This document shows, in pieces, positions 63,503 to 64,000 of a stretch of DNA of 64,000 nucleotides. Each line of letters opens with the position of its first letter. The stretch's first letter is position 1. The stretch comes from Oasisia sp. SBJ-2009 (lineage: Eukaryota; Annelida; Polychaeta; Sabellida; Siboglinidae), in NCBI GenBank assembly GCA_964017155.1, contig OZ024862.1, positions 30,780,158 through 30,844,157 of the forward strand. The letters are read 5' to 3'. Below the pieces are notes generated by a model. The model was not told the origin of the DNA and did not search any database. It saw only the letters and a program-made list of their open reading frames with translations. Position numbers and translations under genes: made by a program.

Positions 63503-64000
63503 ATCCAATGATGACACAACTATATTTATATATATATATCTAAATCTAACTATAATTGGGCTTGCATACTTTGTTTGTTAACGTTTTCCACCTAATCTTA
63601 CCATGATGTTGTTAGTGTGGCTGGCACCGTCATGGGGCTTGGCACCATCACTGTCATCATCACTCGTCACCAGGTCTGGCAGGTCACTGTCACTGAAGAC
63701 ACGTCACCAAATACACCACATGACAAGAAACTGTAACAGTTTAAACTCAACACATTCTGGCAGCTGTAATATGGCACCAAATGCTTAGATTTATTGCATT
63801 AGCACAAATACCCACCCTTCTGATCTGACAAGTTACACAAAATCAAAGGTGACAGTCATATAAAATATATGTGCTGAAAGTTAGATGAAGATGACACAAC
63901 TGTGACAAGCAGTTACCAATTCGGTGTGTTTCTATTTTCTTCCAAACTGTGTGAACCACTCACAGAATGGCTAGACACCTTGTTTCGTCTTATATAAGTC
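27143..64000 (-). CDS. TTC3: TTC3/DZIP3-type E3 ubiquitin ligase (TPR + RING-H2), 25 exons, 5' incomplete
   Basis: Twenty-five minus-strand exons with GT..AG borders join in one frame to about 1,494 residues. Order: Asp/Ser-rich linker (PDLVTSDDDSDG); TPR-like helices (LLQHKPARALQEY, LGLGRAYHRQNRFSKAL); a zinc module (IAICRYEDC, HCFDHCAVAYHPDCW, GKCFTPDC); a Lys/Glu-rich stretch; an acidic YGLKEFDCLDDFDDDY; the TTC3/DZIP3 helical domain (YFVNVLQHHGP, MIEDANGLRNFLLQSP); about 350 disordered Ser/Pro residues; a roughly 300-residue coiled coil; a Pro-rich linker; and a final RING-H2 (CIIC...CSHRFH...C...CPTC). Order, zinc residues and the coiled-coil/RING end match TTC3, which is known to ubiquitinate phospho-AKT in mammals. 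DZIP3 is its paralogue, so this may be the single ancestral gene. Transfer of the AKT role is inference. The start codon and first TPRs lie beyond 64000. Confidence 0.92.
27268..27560. mobile_element. Dispersed repeat, family B copy 1
   Basis: An (AAT)n start, then TATAGCGCTAATTC, GATCGATGCGTTGCACAAGA and an AT-rich tail with AAATTATATAAAT. It matches 49440-49760 in the same order. SINE-like or MITE-like; class not determined. Confidence 0.65.
28537..28719 (-). CDS. TTC3: TTC3-like exon: RING-H2 first half
   Basis: Acceptor GTTTCTAG, donor AAGACA|GTGAGT; 61 codons, phase 0 at both ends. The Ser/Pro-rich start PNIGVKRASPLDTF and an acidic EEEEDP lead into CIICHDEL...GCSHRFHKT. This gives Cys1-2, Cys3-His4-His5, the C3H2C3 order of RING-H2. 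Confidence 0.95.
29409..29523 (-). CDS. TTC3: TTC3-like exon upstream of the RING
   Basis: Acceptor TTTGCAG, donor CATGCT|GTAAGT. One base completes an Arg codon, then LQLKHYIDELRAIRHGSLTG and MKFEDIVNSVSAIIEGHA, a helical segment before the RING linker. Confidence 0.9.
29956..31502 (+). mobile_element. 1.55-kb TIR DNA transposon in TTC3-like intron
   Basis: Terminal inverted repeats of 34 bp differ at three positions: GTGACGCCGGCTGACAAAAT at the left, and GTGACCCCGGCTGACCAAAT from the right end; both run on to GTGACAAGTCGG. Flanks are (TA)n, so a TA or TATA duplication cannot be read. An internal acidic open frame (30425-30931) is the only coding candidate. The superfamily is unassigned. 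Confidence 0.8.
30425..30931 (+). CDS. Acidic 168-aa open frame inside the TIR element
   Basis: I do not recognise it. From a second Met (about residue 48) it reads MSDAFLRVLNAPTGDDIAVA, followed by a strongly acidic stretch (residues about 70-110, Asp/Glu-rich). It stops before any DDE-type catalytic core. Acidic N-termini are common in transposases, so it may be the truncated N-terminus of the element's transposase. It sits wholly between the TIRs. Confidence 0.35.
   Translation: MNAYAYAQYGSAKRKQVAISKMSRLNSFVFRRVFLSLFPCYKIFCNIMSDAFLRVLNAPTGDDIAVARMWEQYDFDASEWDADLDSETDSDVTIEYDWEADHDDNEDGNMLSNDNNAPIVLTFCIDLEMVYTHNNTFWFEKSTICQRNISQLAPRVCTGGERSSDRAA
31520..31610. repeat. Direct duplicate of 35308-35390
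   Basis: ATTCTAGTATGAACATTACA, then AGGCAGGGTTAAACA and CAGTTGTA, recurs as ATTCTAGTATGGACATTACA and AGGCACAGGGTTAACA at 35308-35390. The two copies bracket the 53-bp minisatellite and the exon at 34550-34857. Confidence 0.7.
31592..34582. repeat. 53-bp minisatellite, about 56 units, seeded at a TTC3-like 5' splice site
   Basis: On the minus strand the unit is GGCCCTCCACCTTGTATATC, CAGCCTACTCCAGGTAGGAC, GTCATCTTATATA. The first unit is the end of the exon at 34550-34857 (33 coding bases, residues ALHLVYPAYSR) plus the first 20 intron bases. Every unit repeats the donor C(C/A)AG|GTAGGA. Variants (CTCCAG or CTCAAG, GTCATC or ATCATC) form short higher-order runs; 31860-32160 is closely repeated at about 33870-34260. 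Confidence 0.97.
34550..34857 (-). CDS. TTC3: TTC3-like exon: Pro/Ala/Thr-rich linker
   Basis: The acceptor ATTTCAG precedes 34857. 102 codons plus two bases encode a low-complexity linker (ALSSMPAPITLGATAAPGGA) and then KPMEKIMQALHLVYPAYS(R). Donor TCCAG|GTAGGA is the phase-correct choice: AG joins A of the next exon to form Arg. The next unit of the array gives a stop. The last 33 bases are the first repeat unit of the minisatellite. Confidence 0.88.
35270..35312. repeat. (TA)n microsatellite
   Basis: Interrupted TA run next to the 35308 duplicate segment. Confidence 0.85.
35935..36245 (-). mobile_element. tRNA-derived SINE, copy 2
   Basis: On the minus strand from 36245: GTAGAGCGCAATGAGCTTCA, then GACTACCCGGGTTTGAATCT (B box), a body of about 200 bp, and the tail ACTGCGCTATATAAGAACTT. 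It lies in the intron just below the exon at 36260. Same family as 17178-17490. Confidence 0.8.
36260..36379 (-). CDS. TTC3: TTC3-like exon: end of coiled coil and Pro-rich segment
   Basis: Acceptor TCTTTCCAG, donor GCAATG|GTAAGT; 40 codons, KSFKDQIAKVEGG then LPKLPLPKPPQPPKTPMLPP. The first part corresponds to the KSQFEEQIKAIKNG region that ends the coiled coil in mammalian TTC3. Phase 0. Confidence 0.92.
36580..36682 (-). CDS. TTC3: TTC3-like exon: coiled coil
   Basis: Acceptor TTTGTAG, donor ACTGAG|GTTAGT. One base plus 34 codons: METKNPTMSSSIQAAGAEWL and KTANTLRAMKADTE. The initial G completes Glu with GA of the previous exon. Confidence 0.9.
36885..36972. repeat. Degenerate (ATCA)n
   Basis: ATCAATCA/ATCGATCA/ATCCATCA units with point changes. 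Confidence 0.85.
37099..37184. mobile_element. 86-bp foldback MITE with TTAA flanks
   Basis: TTAA, AACAAGATTCCTTATTA, a central poly-C tract, TAATAAGGAATCTTGTG, TTAA. The arms are near-perfect inverted repeats of about 17-20 bp and the outer TTAA fits a piggyBac/Kolobok-type target site. Confidence 0.7.
38160..38870. repeat. Old degenerate minisatellite, about 37-40 bp
   Basis: Repeated CC(A)CAAGACAACACAAC..GCAGACCCTAAACTGACAC blocks with many substitutions and indels. It lies mid-intron, away from exons, and is much more diverged than the other arrays. Confidence 0.75.
39060..39210 (+). mobile_element. RTE/BovB-like LINE fragment
   Basis: NKELLERTAIQPISLEVKRH then RWIRLVCRLPLTSIPRVAMR. This matches the NKELxRRTxQxPIxxxIxxRRWxWIGHxLR tail of many invertebrate LINE RTs. 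It is separate from the fragment that follows. Confidence 0.65.
39278..39425. repeat. 48-bp x3 tandem repeat
   Basis: AGTGTAGCTTGCAGCAACTG, TCCAGTTTAACAGAGATCTA, CTGCACAC repeated three times with one or two changes, between two LINE fragments. Confidence 0.92.
39440..40330 (+). mobile_element. RTE-like LINE, RT palm to C-terminus
   Basis: An open frame of 260 codons from about 39459: LLFADDSALVAHSAEEMQKI (FADD catalytic box), FGLKINIKKTEVLY, FTYLGSTISSDG, LLYGAEAWTVYRRQVKKL, MRITWMDKVTNKEIL, RWTGHLMRM, and GRPRLRFKDT. These are the RT palm, thumb and C-terminal blocks in order. It is 5'-truncated and antisense to the host gene. Confidence 0.88.
40884..41489. repeat. About 315-bp tandem duplication including an exon end
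   Basis: Copy A (40884-41178) and copy B (41205-41489) share TTTATAGTGCA..TTCTG, ATGCGCATAAAAT.TGTTC, TATCATACTAGAT.GCTAAAT and the 3' part of the exon. Copy B carries the functional exon 41437-41540. Confidence 0.85.
41127..41177 (-). pseudogene. Degenerate duplicate of the 41437-41540 exon end
   Basis: The minus strand reads ESDTTLFSSMNTKQAK followed by TA|GTGAGT, against ESDATLFSNMYTKQAK plus GA|GTAAGA in the functional copy. There is no acceptor or upstream half. A TAG follows the Lys codon if it is read through. It keeps a strong donor. Confidence 0.8.
41437..41540 (-). CDS. TTC3: TTC3-like exon: coiled coil
   Basis: Acceptor GCCTGTAG, donor AAGGA|GTAAGA. 34 codons, VELLKLKLDVGMQILSRSES and DATLFSNMYTKQAK. 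The trailing GA plus G of the next exon gives Glu. Confidence 0.92.
41618..41684. repeat. (CAA)n microsatellite
   Basis: About 22 CAA units. The poly-Gln frame on the plus strand is a by-product and lies in an intron of the minus-strand gene. Confidence 0.97.
41830..41975. mobile_element. 146-bp foldback MITE
   Basis: CTAATACTGTTGTTTTATAT at the left is mirrored by CAACATGAAACAACAGTATT at the right. The arms are about 60 bp and also include GGATATCCAAGAGACTAGAT / ATCTAGACTCTTGGACATCC. The loop is very short. Confidence 0.8.
42516..42600 (-). CDS. TTC3: TTC3-like exon: coiled coil
   Basis: Acceptor ACTTTTCAG, donor TCTGAG|GTTGGT. One base plus 28 codons, EIRNLQQAELASLESRLAAA and LSRAQTSE, with heptad-like Leu/Ala spacing. 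Confidence 0.9.
43343..43411 (-). CDS. TTC3: TTC3-like exon: coiled coil
   Basis: Acceptor CCTACCAG, donor GAAAG|GTATGG. 69 nt encode SSAIIQEKEGNISALTNDLS RE with Arg codons split at both borders; phases match both neighbours. Confidence 0.9.
43985..46744 (-). CDS. LINE ORF2: APE endonuclease + reverse transcriptase
   Basis: 919 codons from the first Met. The frame opens further upstream, at about 46800, with RIRIASFNARSIRNSSLDLI, which holds the SFNARS start of the endonuclease. Endonuclease motifs: AVQEHWL, VLNVYLPYQ, IFIVGDFNAD, SRSWLDHVL and SSDHFPL. RT motifs: NNYRPIALATVASKLFESLI, DNQFGFKKHHST, MLDASKAFDKVNH, GVKQGGILSPHLFNVYMDDL and the catalytic LMYADDLCIF. This is the standard order for CR1/L2- and Jockey-group elements; the clade is not fixed by eye. 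Its role is target-primed reverse transcription of its own RNA. Confidence 0.93.
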   Translation of the reverse strand: MINILTACDILAVQEHWLPKQSLSYINSLHSDFSARGISSIDYGDGFSGRPHGGLCFLWRRSLDPSIEILVYDDEKRLLGLKITTFNVTILVLNVYLPYQSDDNVDEYQAILGKIQAITDSFDSSNIFIVGDFNADLIKTSLFSPFLNSFISECHFIPSDIKYLPPDSFTYVSDAHGSRSWLDHVLCTHSSHSSVSDMVINYDCVSSDHFPLSFTISIKLLPTSESSTTQQTCKPSPMWDCASSHDLLNYYNNSGSLLSGIDVPHAALSCTNPNCHDVAHQLLLCKFYNDIIHSLTDASDVIPTKTYNTSRKFNVPGWNDLVRDSHQAARETFLIWRSAGSPRHGSLYDLMKIKRAQFKRNKRHCEKNAESLKAERLASNLSSHDLKNFWKGIKQANNARLPNPSNVGGACGAENVRNMWLQHYQSLLNSVPESTVHIHKIDMYCSNIQLSDNMVVKVKELQELIIAMPVGKACGYDHISNEHFKYANEKLHILMSLLYSSLLIHGFLPDTMMTTIIAPIIKNKSGDLSDNNNYRPIALATVASKLFESLILSRAIPFLITCDNQFGFKKHHSTEMLIFLLKELFRNYIANGSSMYVTMLDASKAFDKVNHSKLFGKLIDRGCPAFIVRILYHWYGTQQFTIRWCQGFSSFFTVSNGVKQGGILSPHLFNVYMDDLSVNLNKLYIGCLYAGTLINHLMYADDLCIFSPSVAGLRKLTDCCAKYGELFNITYNAKKSFCMVIDNQSQDRKHFHCIHLDNHPLPYTTKCKYLGHIINNNLTDDDDIARQKRCLYAQANVLARKFCLCNISTKIILFQAYCAPMYTSSLWCTFKKYSLKSITVAYNNSLRILLNLPPRCSASFMFATNYIKSFNERIRSSIFSLLCRLHQSDNILFINYLHTDIHFKSHLYSYWRSLLYTCH
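46804..47361 (-). CDS. LINE ORF1 (RNA-binding/chaperone protein), N-terminally incomplete
   Basis: 185 codons. After a Ser/Thr-rich part comes ADYFLTGFHTDTSCVDVSTY, then ERIPSTHNYYASFKLCVD and LYDANLWPVGTKIGRYF. The pattern 'x.Y.TGF...T....V..Y', 'YASFK' and 'LWP.G....R.F' is common to ORF1 proteins of invertebrate LINEs. It ends in the frame next to ORF2 with almost no gap. The usual zinc-knuckle/PHD N-terminus is absent, so the element is probably 5'-truncated. Confidence 0.75.
   Translation of the reverse strand: MTVYQCRYVTKAFSIESAITSLMGSPPAPQQSVETTTSITPTGNTSSPLWTDVVSKKPRKPSMKTYVSSVSVKQHKTHQMTTGKSSVKCGLKCAPARLVSADYFLTGFHTDTSCVDVSTYVSSNLKMKCTCERIPSTHNYYASFKLCVDIGRPNTLYDANLWPVGTKIGRYFPPRKHNTANSTHL
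47370..47765 (+). mobile_element. LINE RT C-terminal fragment
   Basis: The plus strand reads NRLILLHQINTGHVDITLDQ, RMRGARCFRHARADHPALY, HSFFYATLRQWN and, after a stop, FRTDLRALTSAL. This is the terminal block of LINE RTs (R..RL..LxKIxxG......HSFFPRTIxxWN.LP). It is opposite in strand to the neighbouring LINE and decayed. Confidence 0.8.
48538..48665 (-). CDS. TTC3: TTC3-like exon: coiled coil
   Basis: Acceptor CATGACAG, donor GAGAG|GTAAGT. 42 codons plus two bases: ERGNVAAEFESAKFLWHEER, NALTSEIQALQTQLLNSKLS, EE(R). Confidence 0.92.
48722..48845. repeat. (GT)n and (GTGC)n low complexity
   Basis: GT run, then GTGCGTGTAGTGCGTG and (TGCG)n. It starts about 55 bp upstream of the 3' splice site of the exon at 48665. 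Confidence 0.9.
49440..49765. mobile_element. Dispersed repeat, family B copy 2
   Basis: (AAT)n, TTTCTATAGCGCTAATTCCA, GGCGGATCGATGCGCTGTAC and an AT-rich tail of AAATTATATAAAT units; parallels 27268-27560. It ends just below the donor of the 1.6-kb exon. Confidence 0.65.
49800..51426 (-). CDS. TTC3: TTC3-like 1.6-kb exon: TTC3/DZIP3 domain, disordered region, coiled-coil start
   Basis: Acceptor TGTTTCAG, donor ATACAG|GTAACA; one base plus 542 codons. Residues 1-60 hold YFVNVLQHHGPTHTADPLLQ, MIEDANGLRNFLLQSPAFDV and VDDFLCLADD, the clearest match to the TTC3/DZIP3 domain (mammalian GGLKPFLLGCP). Then comes a Ser/Thr/Asp-rich region with a tandem duplication starting ESVPWYSGG, at nucleotides 50675-50783 and 50787-50913. 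A Ser/Pro/Val region with ASVP/TTPVAS echoes follows, and an aromatic-rich PQVPPDFSYAQLNP. From ILELEEKMEDLKQIIMKEQD onward the exon is coiled coil. It is the largest exon; disorder and repeats fit its fast evolution. Confidence 0.93.
50675..50913 (-). repeat. In-frame intra-exon tandem duplication
   Basis: Two copies of a 37-44 residue block: ESVPWYSGG, SD/SE linker, DLDE(S/N)DLPQTSDEP, then EKVAN. Nucleotide identity is high (TCATCGGAGGTTTGTGGTAG in both), so the duplication is recent. Confidence 0.88.
51926..52006 (-). CDS. TTC3: TTC3-like exon leading into the TTC3/DZIP3 domain
   Basis: Acceptor CATTTTCAG, donor TTCTC|GTAAGT. YLRAPSKGIVDGSRHPDPTE and TKDEIF, with Ser codons split at each end. 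DEIFSYFVNVLQ is formed across the junction. Confidence 0.9.
52327..55011. repeat. 38-bp minisatellite, about 70 units, seeded at a TTC3-like 5' splice site
   Basis: On the plus strand the unit is CACCTGTAGTAGTAGTCAAG, TCATCTCATACACTACAT. On the minus strand each unit reads GATGACTTGACGACTACTAC, AG|GTGATGTAGTGTATGA, which copies the end of the exon at 55012 (GATGACTTTGATGACGACTA, CAG|GTGAGACAGTG). Some units keep the exact GTGAGACAGTGTATGA of the true donor (near 52800, 52955, 53670, 53750, 54775). It fills most of the 3-kb intron. Confidence 0.97.
55012..55187 (-). CDS. TTC3: TTC3-like exon: basic then acidic segment
   Basis: Acceptor TTCTTTTAG, donor CTACAG|GTGAGA. 58 codons plus two bases: Lys-rich NHKPKNKKKKGGLKPTK, then MSLCEFVSDVIDDDASEQNY and the acidic end GLKEFDCLDDFDDDY(S). 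The last ~22 coding bases are the exonic half of the minisatellite unit. Confidence 0.92.
55679..55791 (-). CDS. TTC3: TTC3-like exon
   Basis: Acceptor TTTGTTGTAG, donor TTTGTG|GTAAGA. Two bases, then VGESGDTAINTSQPKAIVTV and LHHGPGGEGGEDIDLFV. A (ACCG)n array begins 26 bp upstream of its acceptor. Confidence 0.88.
55818..55948. repeat. (ACCG)n microsatellite next to a 3' splice site
   Basis: About 32 pure ACCG units ((GGTC)n on the gene strand), occupying the place where the branch point of the following exon would be expected. Confidence 0.98.
56124..56287 (-). CDS. TTC3: TTC3-like exon: Lys/Glu-rich stretch
   Basis: Acceptor ATCTTTCAG, donor CAACCAG|GTACAC. QYKIARKREKLAIRKQKKQE, AREEGEGATVTPDTIVEEKK, EKKTKAADLIYSQP. 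Position and composition match the KKLKRKIQKKEAKKLAQE segment after the zinc module in mammalian TTC3. Confidence 0.9.
56895..56962 (-). CDS. TTC3: TTC3-like exon: basic linker
   Basis: Acceptor GCCATGCAG, donor TCGAG|GTAAAC; KTNEKPAQVHKEKKKIVKML PS with a split Ser. It follows the zinc module directly. Confidence 0.88.
56980..58698. repeat. 37-38-bp minisatellite, about 45 units, filling a TTC3-like intron from its 5' splice site
   Basis: The plus-strand unit is ATGGTACCTGGTGAGTATGA, GGAAACTATCAAAGTGAC. On the gene strand each unit is ...TCACCAG|GTACCATGTCACTTT. The intron itself begins AAG|GTACTGTATCACTTTGAT, so the donor region is the first, most diverged unit. The opposite strand of every unit carries CTG|GTGAGTATG, a strong antisense donor-like motif. 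The array covers essentially the whole intron between 58699 and 56962. Confidence 0.97.
58699..58788 (-). CDS. TTC3: TTC3-like exon: zinc module end
   Basis: Acceptor TTGTTCCAG, donor CACAAG|GTACTG; 30 codons, DILQGKCFTPDCGADIEGIC and SHDEDCVVHK. LQGKCFTPDC corresponds to the LQGICLTPDC of mammalian TTC3. Phase 0. Confidence 0.95.
59296..59391 (-). CDS. TTC3: TTC3-like exon: Cys/His zinc module
   Basis: Acceptor ATTTTACAG, donor GATAAG|GTTGGC; 32 codons with GYVVIHCFDHCAVAYHPDCW then KYLKGKLRSSDK. C-x2-[FD]HC and H-x2-CW spacing fits zinc binding, as in the mammalian CCQYCKIEFHMNCW. Confidence 0.95.
59590..59870 (-). mobile_element. LINE RT C-terminal fragment
   Basis: The minus strand reads TTRAHSEKLQAQRATGYRHH, FFSTRMVKMWNSLSDDTVQ, TINELKSCLQRDW. 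This is the classic TRGHxxKLxxxR.....FFSxRVVxxWNSLPxxVV...xNxFKxxLDxxW end of LINE RTs. The frame is intact over this short piece. Confidence 0.88.
60045..60170 (-). CDS. TTC3: TTC3-like exon: start of zinc module
   Basis: Acceptor CTCTGTTTCAG, donor TTCAAG|GTTGGT; 42 codons, MAVKELMHLCKYPPPPIAIC, RYEDCINNHYKVDIYTNDLD, FK. It matches CKFPPVPDAICCYQKC..IYITDPDFK in mammalian TTC3. The acceptor sequence itself is the seed of the adjoining repeat. Confidence 0.95.
60171..60570. repeat. 28-bp minisatellite, about 14 units, seeded at a TTC3-like 3' splice site
   Basis: The plus unit is GACACAGAGAGGGGTGTGTT, ATATGTCT. On the gene strand every unit is ACACCCCTCTCTGTGTCAG|A, a pyrimidine tract plus CAG. 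The two units nearest the exon are CTCTCTGTTTCAG exactly, one of them being the true acceptor. The array starts at the exon border. Confidence 0.96.
60842..60888. repeat. (CGCA)n microsatellite
   Basis: About 11 CGCA units. Confidence 0.95.
61074..61191 (-). CDS. TTC3: TTC3-like exon after the TPR
   Basis: Acceptor ACTGTGCAG, donor CTCAAG|GTAAAC. One base plus FSKALVPLRKGLAEKRRHDT, HNWPGTRTMIQESRPDLLK. The (L/H)xWP...T..IIEES.P block is shared with TTC3. FSKAL completes the TPR begun in the previous exon. Confidence 0.93.
61508..61617 (-). CDS. TTC3: TTC3-like exon: TPR repeat
   Basis: Acceptor TTTGCAG, donor AACAG|GTAAGT; HVQEGLARYETILKAHSKVS, FPLVYLGLGRAYHRQN(R). The pattern LVYLGLGRAYHRQNRFSKAL is a canonical TPR (GxGRxYxxxNRFxxAL). 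Confidence 0.94.
61735..61911. mobile_element. 177-bp foldback MITE
   Basis: Arms of about 70 bp: TTAACTTACTTCGGAGCTTA, TTTGTCGAAGATGAGTA, GACCCGTCATCTACGGGCCT at the left and their near-perfect complement at the right. The loop is about 35 bp. It ends in TTAACTTAC / GTAAGTTAA. Confidence 0.88.
62063..62146 (-). CDS. TTC3: TTC3-like exon: TPR helix
   Basis: Acceptor TTCCTTCAG, donor TTCAAG|GTACAT; 28 codons, WSDLMKEMDYVVLLYAVGTA HIDMFTFK, parallel to the NYVLVVYGLAISLLGIGQ helix in TTC3. Phase 0. Confidence 0.92.
62450..63150. repeat. Tandem duplication (about 510-bp offset) containing an exon end
   Basis: 62460-62655 parallels 62970-63150: TATGTTTTGC(A/G)ATGAAGTAGTT, CTGAGCCAGACAGAT.CTGT, and ACATACAT.TTTGTG.TTG.TGATGAC. 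The right copy includes the donor and end of the functional exon 63117-63278. Confidence 0.82.
62628..62648 (-). pseudogene. Degenerate copy of the 63117 exon end with donor
   Basis: The minus strand reads VIIKHKH followed by GTATGT, against VITKHKN|GTATGT in the real exon. It is only a remnant, without acceptor or the rest of the exon. Confidence 0.7.
63117..63278 (-). CDS. TTC3: TTC3-like exon: TPR helices
   Basis: Acceptor TATTGTAG, donor AAAAAT|GTATGT; 54 codons, phase 0. SERLTQLLKHGSEALLQHKP and ARALQEYTEAQSVITKHKN form a TPR-like helix pair, equivalent to IQDGYMALLEQR..AAQAFTELL in TTC3. Confidence 0.92.
63440..63498. repeat. (CA)n microsatellite
   Basis: About 29 CA units in the intron. 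Confidence 0.97.
63602..63692 (-). CDS. TTC3: TTC3-like exon: acidic Ser/Asp linker
   Basis: Acceptor GTGTCTTCAG, donor ATCATG|GTAAGA; one base then DSDLPDLVTSDDDSDGAKPH and DGASHTNNIM. Composition suggests a disordered linker between TPR blocks. Confidence 0.85.
63917..64000 (-). CDS. TTC3: TTC3-like partial exon at the window edge
   Basis: An open minus-strand frame with RRNKVSSHSVSGSHSLEENR NTPN and a donor AATTG|GTAACT. The two trailing bases join T of the next exon to give Cys, so the phase fits. The exon's 5' border lies at or beyond 64000. It is weaker than the others because the sequence is a featureless Ser/Asn-rich linker. Confidence 0.55.

Overview
This window is metazoan nuclear DNA. 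It has long introns with GT..AG junctions, CpG-containing tetranucleotide microsatellites, many decayed LINE and tRNA-SINE copies, and two spliced protein-coding genes. The repeat content and the divergence of the two proteins from vertebrate relatives suggest a marine lophotrochozoan, probably a mollusc; that placement is inference.

Layout. (1) Positions 1-4859: LINE fragments, a (TTCG)n array and a TIR transposon inserted in a CR1-like LINE. (2) Positions 4860-13843, + strand: the last four coding exons of an RGK-family (Rad/Gem/Kir/Rem) small GTPase, ending in the C-terminal motif [10 protein letters not shown]. Exons carrying the P-loop lie upstream of the window. (3) Positions 13844-27142: convergent intergenic/3'UTR space with a 2-kb 33-bp minisatellite grown from the RGK stop-codon region, a 30-bp minisatellite, SINEs, a LINE relic and a Kolobok-like TTAA transposon with a broken THAP domain. 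(4) Positions 27143-64000, - strand: 25 phase-consistent coding exons (about 1,494 residues, 5' end outside the window) of a TTC3/DZIP3-type RING-H2 E3 ubiquitin ligase. They encode TPR helices, a Cys/His zinc module, a basic stretch, the TTC3/DZIP3 helical domain, a long disordered segment, a coiled coil and a terminal RING-H2. Its introns host a nearly intact LINE, an RTE-like LINE, SINEs, foldback MITEs and four large minisatellites.

The main unexplained structure is that most of the large minisatellites begin exactly at a gene landmark and look seeded by it. Three start at 5' splice sites of the TTC3-like gene (exons ending at 34550, 55012 and 58699), one at a 3' splice site of that gene (60170), one short array at a 3' splice site of the RGK gene (6625), and one at the RGK stop codon (13843). 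The arrays therefore carry tens of copies of potential decoy splice sites or of the last codons plus stop. Two larger tandem duplications (40.9-41.5 kb and 62.4-63.15 kb) also contain degenerate copies of an exon end with its donor. The two genes have no evident functional link; they share the same local mutational style.
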